Below are positions 27,592-36,889 of a stretch of 64,000 nucleotides of DNA, piece by piece. The position numbers were made by a program, and so were the translations under genes. Below the pieces are notes generated by a model that was not told where the DNA came from, did not search any database, and worked only from the letters and a program-made list of their open reading frames with translations. The DNA is from WTJH01 sp049889695 (lineage in GTDB: Bacteria > Bacteroidota > Bacteroidia > Flavobacteriales > Flavobacteriaceae), in contig JBMHCX010000018.1 of assembly GCA_049889695.1 (NCBI GenBank), forward strand, positions 186,001 to 250,000, written 5' to 3'. Within the stretch, counting starts at the first letter, position 1. Every line of letters starts with the position of its first letter.

Positions 27592-29043
27592 ATGAACGAT
27601 AAAAAAGATATATCTCTACTTCAAGCATTTATCCCGGTGATCGGTTTGGTTTTACTGTTGGCGTATAATGTTTTTGTCTTTGGAGATGATGCCCTTTCGG
27701 GCTCCAATCAGTTTGTTTTGCTAATAGGAGCAGCCATTGCTGCTTTGGTCGGTGCCTATCGCAAAATTCCCTTCGACCAAATGGTGAGTAGCGTTGCTGA
27801 AAATCTGAAATCCGTAACTAGCGCAATTTTAATCCTTCTTTTTGTTGGGGCACTGGCTGGAAGCTGGCTCGTTAGTGGGATTATCCCTTCCATGATCTAC
27901 TATGGGCTACAAATCTTAAATCCGACTATTTTTCTCCCCGCAACTATCGTTATTTGTGCCCTTATTTCGTTGGCTACTGGAAGTAGCTGGACCACCTCTG
28001 CCACGGTTGGTATTGCTCTGATCGGCATCGGGAAAGCTTTGGGGCTCCCTGCCGGGATGATCGCAGGAGCCGTTATTTCCGGTGCATACTTTGGTGACAA
28101 ACTCTCCCCCTTAAGCGATACGACTAACCTAGCCCCTGCTATGGCAGGAACAGATCTATTTACGCACATCCGCTATATGAGTTTAACGACTACACCGAGC
28201 ATTATCATCACTCTAATTGTGTTTGTCTTCTTAGGTTTAGGGCAGGATGTTAGTGGAATTACCGATTCTACTGATCTGTTAGGAGCCATAACAAACACAT
28301 TTAAGATTCATGCAGGATTATTTTTAGTCCCTTTGGCTGTAATTGTAATGATAGTTCGGAAATCTCCTCCTTTGGTCGCTCTGATGGCTGGTACTTTACT
28401 GGGGTTAGGAGCGGCCCTGATTTGGCAGCAACCCCTCCTGGCAAAATTAGCCGCTAGCACCGATCTGAATAGCCAGCAAACCTACAAGGTTCTTATGGAT
28501 GCTATTACGCGAGACACAGCAGTAGTAACTTCCAATGCTATGCTGAACGACTTGTTCAGCTCTGGTGGGATGCAAGGAATGCTGGGAACCGTTTGGTTAA
28601 TTATCTGCGCTATGGTCTTTGGCGGAATCATGGATGCCATTGGAGCCTTGCAGAAAATTAGTCAGGCGTTATTAACAGGTGCTCAAAATACTTTTCAATT
28701 ATTTGCCAGTACGGTTGCTTCTTGTTTGGCGATTAACCTAACAGCATCCGACCAATATCTCTCCATCGTTATTCCAGGAAAAATGTTTCAAAAAGCCTAC
28801 AAAGACCGAAATCTAGCCCCCGAAAATTTGAGCCGAACCCTCGAAGATTCCGGTACAGTTACCTCCGTCTTAATTCCGTGGAATACCTGTGGAGCCTATC
28901 AGTCCAATGTGTTAGGAGTTGGTGTAGGGGAATATTTTATCTATGCCATATTTAACTGGATTAGTCCTTTTACAACACTCCTCTATGCCGCGCTAAAAAT
29001 TAAAATCAGAAGTTTAAAAACATCGGACTCTGCTAACACATAA
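27592..29043 (+). CDS. nhaC: NhaC-family Na+/H+ antiporter
   Basis: A 483-residue integral membrane protein with about 12 hydrophobic segments. SLATGSSWTTSATVGIALIG and GAYFGDKLSPLSDTTNLAP are hallmark NhaC-family segments, as is LNLTASDQYLSIVIPG-like sequence later on. It exports Na+ in exchange for protons at the inner membrane, which suits a marine habitat. It stands 68 bp downstream of the K+ channel gene, so the two may be coexpressed. Confidence 0.93.
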   Translation: MNDKKDISLLQAFIPVIGLVLLLAYNVFVFGDDALSGSNQFVLLIGAAIAALVGAYRKIPFDQMVSSVAENLKSVTSAILILLFVGALAGSWLVSGIIPSMIYYGLQILNPTIFLPATIVICALISLATGSSWTTSATVGIALIGIGKALGLPAGMIAGAVISGAYFGDKLSPLSDTTNLAPAMAGTDLFTHIRYMSLTTTPSIIITLIVFVFLGLGQDVSGITDSTDLLGAITNTFKIHAGLFLVPLAVIVMIVRKSPPLVALMAGTLLGLGAALIWQQPLLAKLAASTDLNSQQTYKVLMDAITRDTAVVTSNAMLNDLFSSGGMQGMLGTVWLIICAMVFGGIMDAIGALQKISQALLTGAQNTFQLFASTVASCLAINLTASDQYLSIVIPGKMFQKAYKDRNLAPENLSRTLEDSGTVTSVLIPWNTCGAYQSNVLGVGVGEYFIYAIFNWISPFTTLLYAALKIKIRSLKTSDSANT

Positions 29044-29085
29044 GACCTCCCTATAGAGAGATAAGAATTAAAAATTTAAGCTGGA

Positions 29086-29115
29086 TTGAAATTAGATCCA
29101 TACCTTTTACTTTTG
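29086..29115 (+). promoter_or_regulatory. Bacteroidota-type promoter of the peroxiredoxin operon
   Basis: TTG at 29086-29088 and TACTTTTG at 29108-29115 match the TTTG / TAnnTTTG boxes of the Bacteroidota primary sigma factor, with a spacer of 19 bp. The peroxiredoxin ATG is 31 bp beyond. This is the clearest promoter I can see in the window. Confidence 0.65.
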
Positions 29116-29146
29116 TTTAAAATTGTTTAATTAAATAAGACTCATC

Positions 29147-29785
29147 ATGACACTCGTTGGAAAAAAATTCCCAGACATCTCCGTAAATGCAATGAACGAA
29201 ATGGGCGACACCATTCAAATCAATGTATTGGAGGAAGCCGTTAACAACAAGAAAAAAGTAGTACTCTTCTGGTATCCGAAAGACTTTACCTATGTATGTC
29301 CTACTGAACTTCACGCATTTCAGGAAGCTCTACCTGAGTTTGAAAAAAGAAATACAATCGTTATCGGCGCTTCTTGCGACACCCCAGAAGTACACTTTGC
29401 GTGGTTAAACACTGCTAAAGACAATGGTGGAATCGAAGGAGTTACGTACAATCTATTGGCAGACAGCAACCGAAATCTGGCTAATCTTTTAGGAATTTTA
29501 GACGTGACAAACGAACGCTACGATGAAGAAAGTGGTGTTGTACTAGTGGACGGAGACAGCGTAACCTATCGTGCAACCTACATCATCGATGAAGAAGGAA
29601 CGGTTGTGCATGAGGGCGTAAACTTTATGCCTATTGGGCGAAACGTGAGTGAATTCTTGCGTATCGTAGATGCTTACACCCACGTACAAGAAAAAGGAGA
29701 AGTGTGTCCTGCCAACTGGGAGGAAGGCAAAGATGCCATGAATGCTAACCGAGAGGGTGTGGCAGAATATCTCAGCAAAAAATAA
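29147..29785 (+). CDS. 2-Cys peroxiredoxin (AhpC/TSA family)
   Basis: A 212-residue thiol peroxidase. The peroxidatic Cys is in DFTYVCPTEL (about residue 51) and the resolving Cys in GEVCPANWEEGKD (about residue 185), the typical 2-Cys arrangement. It reduces H2O2 and organic peroxides and needs a thiol reductant. A CGNC thioredoxin is encoded 7 bp downstream, the likely partner. Confidence 0.95.
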   Translation: MTLVGKKFPDISVNAMNEMGDTIQINVLEEAVNNKKKVVLFWYPKDFTYVCPTELHAFQEALPEFEKRNTIVIGASCDTPEVHFAWLNTAKDNGGIEGVTYNLLADSNRNLANLLGILDVTNERYDEESGVVLVDGDSVTYRATYIIDEEGTVVHEGVNFMPIGRNVSEFLRIVDAYTHVQEKGEVCPANWEEGKDAMNANREGVAEYLSKK

Positions 29786-29792
29786 TTGAGAT

Positions 29793-30107
29793 ATGTTTTC
29801 GGAATTACAAGAAGATAACTTGCAAGACTTGGTCGCCAACAACGACCAAGTTTTTGTTCAGTATTCTGCCGGATGGTGTGGGAATTGTAGAATTATGAAA
29901 CCCAAATTCAAAAAATTTGCTTCGGAAAATGAGGCCATCCCATTTGTTATGGTAGATGCTGAAAAGTTTCCCAATGCGCGCCAATTAGCAGACGTCAGTA
30001 ACCTTCCTACTTTTGCCGCTTTTCAAGGGGGAAAATTGTTGAATCAGGTACAAACCAACAAAATGGATGTATTAAAATCATTTATTGATGAAGCTACCGC
30101 TGATTAA
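29793..30107 (+). CDS. Thioredoxin-fold protein (CGNC active site)
   Basis: A 104-residue single-domain thioredoxin-like protein without a signal peptide. AGWCGNCRIMKPKFKK carries the active site, CGNC instead of the usual CGPC, and VSNLPTFAAFQGG keeps the cis-Pro. It lies between a 2-Cys peroxiredoxin and a small acidic protein gene. I infer it recycles the peroxiredoxin. Confidence 0.92.
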   Translation: MFSELQEDNLQDLVANNDQVFVQYSAGWCGNCRIMKPKFKKFASENEAIPFVMVDAEKFPNARQLADVSNLPTFAAFQGGKLLNQVQTNKMDVLKSFIDEATAD

Positions 30108-30345
30108 ACATATCGTTCAATTCATTGAAGACAATGATGAAGATTTTGTCGTTGAAACCTTAGAAACACTTGAACACATCACAGAATACAGTGGTTTAAA
30201 GGACGAGGAAATCGACGTTCTCGGCGAACTCATCTCAAATATGTATGGAGCCTTAGAAGTTCAACAAATGACTCGCGAAGGCCAAAGTACAAGGGAAGCC
30301 CTTAATACCTTTATGAAGAGGGTACAAGGGTCTATCGACAGCTAA
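30088..30345 (+). CDS. Small acidic helical protein of the peroxiredoxin operon (DUF6952-like)
   Basis: An 85-residue, mostly helical, strongly acidic protein (EDNDEDFVVETLETLEHI). It contains no Cys. The frame opens at TTG 30085 but ATG 30088 is the natural start, inside the last codons of the thioredoxin gene, which indicates translational coupling. I know no defined function; from memory the same neighbourhood occurs in other flavobacteria. A regulatory or scaffolding role for the peroxiredoxin/thioredoxin pair is a guess. Confidence 0.8.
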   Translation: MKLPLIKHIVQFIEDNDEDFVVETLETLEHITEYSGLKDEEIDVLGELISNMYGALEVQQMTREGQSTREALNTFMKRVQGSIDS

Positions 30346-30367
30346 ATTTAGAAATACTTGTTTCTTG

Positions 30368-30398
30368 AAGAAAAACCCTCTTTCTGAGGGTTTTTCTT
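30368..30398 (+). terminator. Strong intrinsic terminator
   Basis: AAGAAAAACCCTC (30368-30380) and GAGGGTTTTTCTT (30386-30398) form a perfect 13-bp stem with a 5-nt loop, and the second arm supplies the T run. It separates the peroxiredoxin operon from ftsK. TATTTTTG at 30398-30405, immediately after it, fits the -7 box of a promoter for ftsK, but no -33 box is clear. Confidence 0.9.
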
Positions 30399-30420
30399 AT
30401 TTTTGCTTGAACCGTTATCT

Positions 30421-32799
30421 ATGGCGAAAAAGCAATCTACTTCTCCAAAGTCATCAACAGCATCGGCCGATCCTAAAAAACGCCAAAGGCAAATTTTGTT
30501 GGGGATATTTCTATTGATTTTAAGTCTTGGCATTTTCATCAGTATCTCCGCATTTATCTGGCAGTGGAAAGCCGATTTTAGCACCCTAAATGCTTGGAAC
30601 GACAAAAGCGTTTCCCCTCAAAATCCCCTGCAAAAAATTGGCGTCTGGACAGGCTATTGGTTGGTGTATCAGTGGTTTGGTTTTGCTGCTTATATCTTTA
30701 CAGGACTTTTGCTTTGGACAGGTTTAAATTTGTTTTTCAACGCTGGAATTTCCAATCTTCTAAAACGATGGATTTGGGGAGCTATTTATATGCTTCTGTG
30801 GATTATTGCTGGTGGTTTCTTTGCAGAGAATTTCCCACTGGTCGGAGGAATAATCGGTTTTGAAATACATGAATACCTAAGTGTTTACGTAGGAAAACTG
30901 GGAATATTTTTCCTGTGGTTATTTTTTGTTTTAACGGCAGTCATTGTGAAAAGTAACTTGCGTCCCGAAGAGTTGTTAGCCCGCCTGAAACAGTTTAGCT
31001 TTAAAAAAACCGTTTCCCCTCTAGCAGAAGAAAACACACCTCCATCGGGCACTGCACCCATGGAGAATGTTTCTCCTGAGGAACCGCTGGATATTCAAGA
31101 AAAAGACGAAGCGAATCCTGTTACTCAAAATAAAAAAATAGATTTCGATCTTCCCCTAGAGACGACTCCACCTGCGCCTACCCCAAAGAGTACAGCAGTC
31201 GAAGATCCAGAATTGGCGATCGAAATTAAAAGTCAAAACGAGGAACTAACAGCAGAACAAAACAAAGCCCAAGAATTGGTAGAGGCCTATGGAACTTTCG
31301 ATCCACGATTAGAACTGAGTAATTTTAAACTGCCCGATCTGGACCTCTTAAAGGATTATGGCAGTAGTTCCATCACGATCGACCAAGAGGAGTTAGAGCA
31401 AAATAAAAACAAGATCGTCGATACACTTCGGAACTACAAAATTGCTATCGCCCAAATTAAAGCGACCATAGGGCCAACTGTAACCCTCTATGAAATAGTC
31501 CCTGAGGCGGGTATTCGTATCTCGAAAATCAAGAATTTAGAAGACGATATTGCTTTATCGCTTTCGGCTTTGGGAATTCGTATCATAGCTCCGATTCCTG
31601 GAAAAGGGACTATCGGGATAGAAGTCCCCAATCAGAAACCTTCTGTCGTTTCCATACGTTCGGTGATTAGCTCGCAAAAGTTTCAGCAAGCAGAAATGGA
31701 ACTCCCAGTTGCTCTTGGGAAAAATATTAGTAATGAAACCTTTGTGGTAGATTTGGCCAAAATGCCTCACCTGCTGATGGCTGGTGCAACAGGTCAAGGA
31801 AAATCTGTTGGTTTAAATACGGTTTTAACTTCTCTCCTCTATAAGAAACATCCTGCGGAGGTAAAGTTTGTGTTGGTCGACCCAAAGAAAGTGGAGCTGA
31901 CCATCTACAATAAAATCGAACGTCATTATTTGGCAAAGCTTCCCGATAGTGATGAGGCAATTATTACGGACAACAGCAAAGTGATTAACACCCTGAACTC
32001 ACTTTGTATCGAAATGGATAATCGATATGAACTGCTTAAAAACGGTTTATGTAGAAACATTAAGGAATACAACGAGAAGTTTAAGTCTCGCCGACTGAAC
32101 CCTGAGGAAGGACATCAATTTCTACCCTATATCGTTTTGGTGGTCGATGAATTCGCCGACCTGATTATGACTGCTGGCAAGGAAGTGGAAACTCCGATTG
32201 CTCGTTTGGCTCAATTGGCACGTGCGGTAGGAATCCACTTAATCATTGCGACTCAGCGTCCGTCCGTCAACGTAATCACGGGGATTATCAAAGCAAATTT
32301 CCCGGCACGAATTGCTTTCCGGGTGACTTCGAAAATCGATTCCAGAACTATTCTAGACAGCGGTGGTGCCGATCAGCTGATCGGGCGTGGTGATATGCTT
32401 TATACCCAAGGCAATGAGCTAACTCGAATCCAGTGTGCATTTGTAGACACCCCAGAGGTCGATAAAATTGCTAATTATATAGGAGCCCAAAGAGCCTATC
32501 CCGATGCACATCTTCTACCCGAATATGTTGGAGAAGATTCCGGAAGTACGCTAGACATCGATGCCAGTGAAAGAGATGCTCTTTTTAGAGAAGCCGCAGA
32601 AGTAATTGTCACGGCACAGCAAGGTTCGGCATCCTTATTGCAACGAAAACTTAAACTGGGTTATAATCGGGCTGGACGTATCATCGATCAGATGGAGGCT
32701 GCCGGTATTGTTGGACCTTTTGAAGGCAGTAAAGCCCGACAAGTATTGGTTCCCGACCTAATGGCCTTAGAACAACTTTTAAACGCAAACACTGAATGA
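30421..32799 (+). CDS. ftsK: FtsK/SpoIIIE-family DNA translocase
   Basis: A 792-residue protein. Four N-terminal transmembrane helices (about residues 25-185) are followed by a charged linker. The motor has Walker A GATGQGKSVGLN, LVDPKKVELTIY, Walker B-like IVLVVDEFADLIM and ATQRPSVNVITG. A C-terminal winged-helix gamma domain ends it. It moves chromosome ends through the division septum and helps dimer resolution. The longest frame starts at TTG 30403, but ATG 30421 (MAKKQSTSPK) fits better. It overlaps the lolA-like gene by 4 bp. Confidence 0.96.
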   Translation: MAKKQSTSPKSSTASADPKKRQRQILLGIFLLILSLGIFISISAFIWQWKADFSTLNAWNDKSVSPQNPLQKIGVWTGYWLVYQWFGFAAYIFTGLLLWTGLNLFFNAGISNLLKRWIWGAIYMLLWIIAGGFFAENFPLVGGIIGFEIHEYLSVYVGKLGIFFLWLFFVLTAVIVKSNLRPEELLARLKQFSFKKTVSPLAEENTPPSGTAPMENVSPEEPLDIQEKDEANPVTQNKKIDFDLPLETTPPAPTPKSTAVEDPELAIEIKSQNEELTAEQNKAQELVEAYGTFDPRLELSNFKLPDLDLLKDYGSSSITIDQEELEQNKNKIVDTLRNYKIAIAQIKATIGPTVTLYEIVPEAGIRISKIKNLEDDIALSLSALGIRIIAPIPGKGTIGIEVPNQKPSVVSIRSVISSQKFQQAEMELPVALGKNISNETFVVDLAKMPHLLMAGATGQGKSVGLNTVLTSLLYKKHPAEVKFVLVDPKKVELTIYNKIERHYLAKLPDSDEAIITDNSKVINTLNSLCIEMDNRYELLKNGLCRNIKEYNEKFKSRRLNPEEGHQFLPYIVLVVDEFADLIMTAGKEVETPIARLAQLARAVGIHLIIATQRPSVNVITGIIKANFPARIAFRVTSKIDSRTILDSGGADQLIGRGDMLYTQGNELTRIQCAFVDTPEVDKIANYIGAQRAYPDAHLLPEYVGEDSGSTLDIDASERDALFREAAEVIVTAQQGSASLLQRKLKLGYNRAGRIIDQMEAAGIVGPFEGSKARQVLVPDLMALEQLLNANTE

Positions 32800-33422
32800 A
32801 TAAAATATTTTTGCTTTTGTGCTTGATGAGCTTTTGGACACGAGGACAAAATGATCCTCAGGCAGCAGCTCTGCTCGAAAAAGTAGCACAGCAGATCGAA
32901 AGTTACTCCACTGTAACTTTTGATTTTTCATATACTTTAGAAAATCTAGAGGAGCAAATCCGTCAGGAAAGCAGTGGGAAAGTTTGGTTGGAAGGCAACA
33001 AGTATCGATTAGAATTTTTAGGCCTTATTCAACTCTTCGACGAGCAAAAGCTCTACACTATTGTCCCTGAAAACGAAGAAATTACCATTTCAGATGCAGA
33101 TGAAGAAGAGGCCGGCTTTAATCCCTCCAAGCTATTGTATTTCTATCAGGACGGCTATGGTTATCAGATGGATATTATTCAAAATGTATTGGGACGAAAA
33201 ATTCAATTCATCAAGTTAATACCAGCCGAAGAAAATACAGAAATCGATTATTTGCTTTTGGGAATAGATCTAGAGAGTTTAAACATCTATCGATTGATAG
33301 AAATCGGTAGTAATGGCACAAGAACAACCCTAACTCTTTTGGAACAATCGCAAAACATCAGTTTCCCAGCCAGTACTTTTGAATTTAACGAGGAGGATTA
33401 TCCCGGATATTTTATTGATTAA
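32796..33422 (+). CDS. lolA: LolA-like outer-membrane lipoprotein carrier protein
   Basis: A 208-residue periplasmic protein. A signal peptide (cleavage near RGQ, residues 16-18) is followed by an unclosed beta-barrel: YSTVTFDFSYTLEN, KVWLEGNKYRLEF and GLIQLFDEQKLYTIVP fit the LolA pattern. It ferries lipoproteins from the inner membrane to the outer membrane. It is flanked by ftsK and an LptF/G permease, an envelope-biogenesis context. Confidence 0.88.
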   Translation: MNKIFLLLCLMSFWTRGQNDPQAAALLEKVAQQIESYSTVTFDFSYTLENLEEQIRQESSGKVWLEGNKYRLEFLGLIQLFDEQKLYTIVPENEEITISDADEEEAGFNPSKLLYFYQDGYGYQMDIIQNVLGRKIQFIKLIPAEENTEIDYLLLGIDLESLNIYRLIEIGSNGTRTTLTLLEQSQNISFPASTFEFNEEDYPGYFID

Positions 33423-33433
33423 GCATTGACCTC

Positions 33434-34897
33434 GTGAAAATCATCGATCGCTACATTCTAAAAAGTTATCTCACTCGCCTGATAAGTGTATTTGCGATCT
33501 GTTTTCTGATTTTTATTGTCCAGACATTTTGGTTATTCATAGATGAGTTAGCGGGGAAGGGTTTAGACTTTATCATCATCCTAAAATTCTTGGTCTATTA
33601 CTCTCCAAAACTAGTCCCATTGGTTCTCCCACTTTCGGTTCTTTTGGCATCGCTCATGACTTTTGGTACACTGGCGGAAAACTATGAGTTTGCAGCGATG
33701 AAATCTACAGGTATATCGCTACAACGCGCCATGCGTTGGTTGGTCATTTTTCATGTCTTTATAGGAATTGGGACTTACTTTTTCTCCAATCATGTGATTC
33801 CCTATGGCGAATTAAAATCCTACAACCTTCGAAAAAACCTTGCCAAGCTAAAGCCTGCATTGGCCATCCGTGAAGGGATCTTTAATGAAATCGGAGAAAT
33901 CAATATTAAGGTAGCCGAAAAATCGGGACCTGACGACCGATACCTGAAAGATGTCATTATCCATGAAAAAAGCCCCAATGGGAAAAATACAGTCGTGATT
34001 AAGGCGGCTACCGGAGAGTTAAAAAGTGAAACGACAGATGCCCTCCTTCAGTTGGTTTTGTATGACGGGAATCGCTACGAAGAAGTGCAACCGAAAAAAC
34101 TAGCCGAACGAAGACGTTTTCCACATGCACAGGTATCCTTTGAAAAATACACAATGAACATTGACTTGTCCCAGTTCAACAATGTCGATCTTTCAGAAGA
34201 GCGCTACACGACCACCTACAAAATGCAAAAGGCCGATGAACTTAGGGTCAGTATAGACTCACTTGAAAAACAATTTCTCAACCAGAAAACGGTCTTTCGA
34301 GACAACTTTTTAAGGACACATAACTACTTAAAGATCAAAGAAGTTCAAGACAGTTGTGTTACGGCAGCAAAAGATATGCTTTCCACTCCCCTACACTATA
34401 TGGCCGACACTAACCCCAATGCGCGTATCAGAATCGTGAATGATGCGAAAAGTCGCATCCGTGTTGCCTACAGTAGCTTAAACAGTAAAAAGAGAATGTT
34501 TTTTCTATTACAAAAACGTTTAAACGCCCATAAAACAACCCTTAACGACAAATATACCTTGATCTTTGGTTCTATATTTCTATTCCTGATTGGAGCATCT
34601 CTTGGAGCCATTATTCGAAAGGGAGGAATTGGACTCCCCCTTGTACTATCGGTATTGATTTTTCTGACCTATCACTACATCGGTCTTTTTGGAAAAAATG
34701 CATCTGAAGACAATAGTATTCATCCCTTTGTTGCTAGCTGGATTTCGTCCTTTATCATCGGCCCTTTAGGCGTCTTTTTTGCTTATAGAGCTTCTCGAGA
34801 CCGCGGACTGATGAATACGGATTTTATCACTGTCCCTATTCAAAATTTAATTGGCATCATCAGAACAAATGCCTTCTTTAATCGAAAACTCAAATGA
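33434..34897 (+). CDS. LptF/LptG-family permease (YjgP/YjgQ)
   Basis: A 487-residue permease starting at GTG 33434. Three N-terminal and three C-terminal transmembrane helices bracket a large periplasmic beta-jellyroll (about residues 110-370), the layout of LptF/LptG, which extract lipopolysaccharide from the inner membrane with LptB. IIDRYILKSYLTRLI and AENYEFAAMKSTGIS are typical. Which of F or G it is cannot be told from sequence alone. It overlaps the ribB-like gene by 4 bp. Confidence 0.92.
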   Translation: MKIIDRYILKSYLTRLISVFAICFLIFIVQTFWLFIDELAGKGLDFIIILKFLVYYSPKLVPLVLPLSVLLASLMTFGTLAENYEFAAMKSTGISLQRAMRWLVIFHVFIGIGTYFFSNHVIPYGELKSYNLRKNLAKLKPALAIREGIFNEIGEINIKVAEKSGPDDRYLKDVIIHEKSPNGKNTVVIKAATGELKSETTDALLQLVLYDGNRYEEVQPKKLAERRRFPHAQVSFEKYTMNIDLSQFNNVDLSEERYTTTYKMQKADELRVSIDSLEKQFLNQKTVFRDNFLRTHNYLKIKEVQDSCVTAAKDMLSTPLHYMADTNPNARIRIVNDAKSRIRVAYSSLNSKKRMFFLLQKRLNAHKTTLNDKYTLIFGSIFLFLIGASLGAIIRKGGIGLPLVLSVLIFLTYHYIGLFGKNASEDNSIHPFVASWISSFIIGPLGVFFAYRASRDRGLMNTDFITVPIQNLIGIIRTNAFFNRKLK

Positions 34898-36027
34898 ACA
34901 ACCCTATACCTTTAAACACAATAGCTGAAGCCATTGAGGACATTCGTGCCGGTAAAATTATTATCGTGGTCGATGACGCTCAACGTGAAAATGAAGGAGA
35001 TTTTGTTGCGGCTGCAGAGGCAATGACGCCTGAAATGGTCAATTTTATGGCGACTCATGGAAGAGGTCTAATCTGCACTCCCCTAACTGAAGAAAGATGC
35101 GAGCAGTTAGACTTGAATCGTATGGTGGCCAACAACACCGATCCTATGGAAACAGCCTTTACCGTTTCCGTTGACCTCAAAGGCAATGGCGTAACGACCG
35201 GAATTTCTGCTAGCGACCGGGCGAAGACGATTCAAGCCTTAGTGGACCCGAGCGCGCAGGCATATGATTTATCTAGACCGGGACACATTTTTCCACTTAT
35301 TGCCAAAGAAGGCGGGGTGCTTCGTCGTTCAGGACATACAGAAGCCGCTATTGACTTTGCCCGTCTGGCTGGTTTTGCTCCAGCTGGGGTCATCGTAGAA
35401 ATCATGAATGAAGATGGAACCATGGCTCGCTTACCACAGCTTTATGAAGTTGCCCAAAAATTCGATCTGAAGTTAGTGTCTATTGAAGATCTGATTGCCT
35501 ACCGCCTACAACACGACAGTCTGATCGAAAAAAAAATCGATACAGAAATTCAAACGCGTTTTGGAAAATATCGTCTGAGAGCCTATCAACAAACCACCAC
35601 CCAAGAGGTGCATTTAGCTTTGAGTATTGGGGCTTGGGAGACGGATGAAGAGGTGCTGATTAGAATTCAATCTACCCGCTATGACAACGACTTACTCACC
35701 ACATTGGCGGGTGATCAGGAAACAGACTTAGAGCCTGTATTTAATCGGATTAATCAGGAAGGGAAAGGAATTGTAATTTTCATCAATCGCTCTCAAACTC
35801 CAGACAACTTCTTGGCGCGGATTGAAGCCTTAGATCTGCTTCAAAAAGAAGGCGAATTACAACAGGTTCCGCCAATGGTTATGGATGAGCGAGACTTTGG
35901 AATCGGAGCGCAAATCCTGCACGACCTGAATGTTAAAAATCTTTGCGTGTTGACCAATTCAGATATCAAAAACCGAGTTGGGCTTCAAGGATACGGTTTA
36001 AATATTGTTAGCAATGAAAGCTATTAA
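34894..36027 (+). CDS. ribB: 3,4-dihydroxy-2-butanone-4-phosphate synthase with degenerate GTP cyclohydrolase II domain (RibBX-like)
   Basis: A 377-residue hybrid. The N-terminal DHBP synthase (about residues 1-200) is intact: DDAQRENEGDFVAAAEAM, HGRGLICTPL, TGISASDRA and HIFPLIAKEGGVLRRSGHTE. The C-terminal half follows the GTP cyclohydrolase II layout but the zinc-binding Cys-x10-Cys-x-Cys is replaced by STRYDNDLLTTLAGDQ (about residues 257-272), and the catalytic GRGIGL-type loop reads NRSQTPDNF. Only the final FGIGAQILHDLN and GYGLNIV are kept. I infer only DHBP synthase activity; a separate ribA should exist elsewhere. It ends by overlapping the convergent TSUP gene by 4 bp. Confidence 0.92.
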   Translation: MNNPIPLNTIAEAIEDIRAGKIIIVVDDAQRENEGDFVAAAEAMTPEMVNFMATHGRGLICTPLTEERCEQLDLNRMVANNTDPMETAFTVSVDLKGNGVTTGISASDRAKTIQALVDPSAQAYDLSRPGHIFPLIAKEGGVLRRSGHTEAAIDFARLAGFAPAGVIVEIMNEDGTMARLPQLYEVAQKFDLKLVSIEDLIAYRLQHDSLIEKKIDTEIQTRFGKYRLRAYQQTTTQEVHLALSIGAWETDEEVLIRIQSTRYDNDLLTTLAGDQETDLEPVFNRINQEGKGIVIFINRSQTPDNFLARIEALDLLQKEGELQQVPPMVMDERDFGIGAQILHDLNVKNLCVLTNSDIKNRVGLQGYGLNIVSNESY

Positions 36028-36803
36028 CTAATCCACCACAACCGAACAGCCATACAGCAAATCATTGCTAAAAGAGCATAGCGAACAACCCAATCGCCTT
36101 GCCGAACAGACCACCGACTAGACCACCAACCGCCAAACCAAGTGCCGAGCGCTAACCATGCTCCCTTGACCCAATCGACTTGTCCGTGGTAGGCAAAGAC
36201 ACCCAGGGCAAAAACTGAATAGATTAAAACCAGTAGGACTTTTGTCGCATTGGTCTTTACCAAGCTCAGACGATTCCAACGGTGCAGTAACAGTATAATC
36301 AAAAAACCAATTCCTGCATTGATAAATCCTCCGTAAATTCCTAGACCGAAGAATAAAACTATACTCACCCATAGGGCTTTTCCATTCTGTCTTTCAAGGA
36401 GATTGCGCTTTTCTTTTTGTGGATTAAACACAATTAAAATACCGACCAAAGCCATCAGCAAGGCCAATATCCGGTTAAATATTTTGGGGTCTAAGTCTAC
36501 TGCAATTTGGGCTCCTAACAGAGCCCCGAGGGTAGCGGAAATAGCGTAATAGAAAACATAGGGATAATTGGACACTCCTTTACTTTGAAAACCCAGCGTT
36601 CCAGAAAGCGATTGCACAACTATCGCAATCCGATTGGTCCCGTTGGCCAAAGCTGGGGGCAATCCCATAAAAATTAACAAAGGAAGAATCAATAAAGAAC
36701 CGCCACCGGCCAGGGTATTGATGATTCCCACCACCAAACCAGCGATGATTAATAGTATGTTTTCTCCCACTACACTATTCAGATCCATGGCACGAAGGTA
36801 CAT
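36024..36803 (-). CDS. TSUP/TauE-SafE-family sulfite exporter-like membrane protein
   Basis: A 259-residue permease with about eight hydrophobic segments. GIINTLAGGGSLLILPLLIF and ANGTNRIAIVVQSL in the first half, and a repeat-like GFINAGIGFLIILLL in the second half, match the duplicated TSUP fold. Members move sulfite, sulfoacetate, organosulfonates or other anions; this substrate is unknown. The start is ATG 36803 or the in-frame ATG 36788. Confidence 0.87.
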   Translation of the reverse strand: MYLRAMDLNSVVGENILLIIAGLVVGIINTLAGGGSLLILPLLIFMGLPPALANGTNRIAIVVQSLSGTLGFQSKGVSNYPYVFYYAISATLGALLGAQIAVDLDPKIFNRILALLMALVGILIVFNPQKEKRNLLERQNGKALWVSIVLFFGLGIYGGFINAGIGFLIILLLHRWNRLSLVKTNATKVLLVLIYSVFALGVFAYHGQVDWVKGAWLALGTWFGGWWSSRWSVRQGDWVVRYALLAMICCMAVRLWWIS

Positions 36804-36871
36804 TTTTCAGCGATCTATTTCCGCACCTCTCTAATCGGACTTAGGATAGGATTTATTTTAAAAATAATCGA

Positions 36872-36879
36872 TATATTTG
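36872..36879 (+). promoter_or_regulatory. Promoter -7 box for tRNA-Ser
   Basis: TATATTTG fits the TAnnTTTG box and ends 10 bp before the mature tRNA 5' end. A matching -33 box is only weakly present in the AT-rich sequence upstream. Confidence 0.45.
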
Positions 36880-36889
36880 CAACGCTTTT

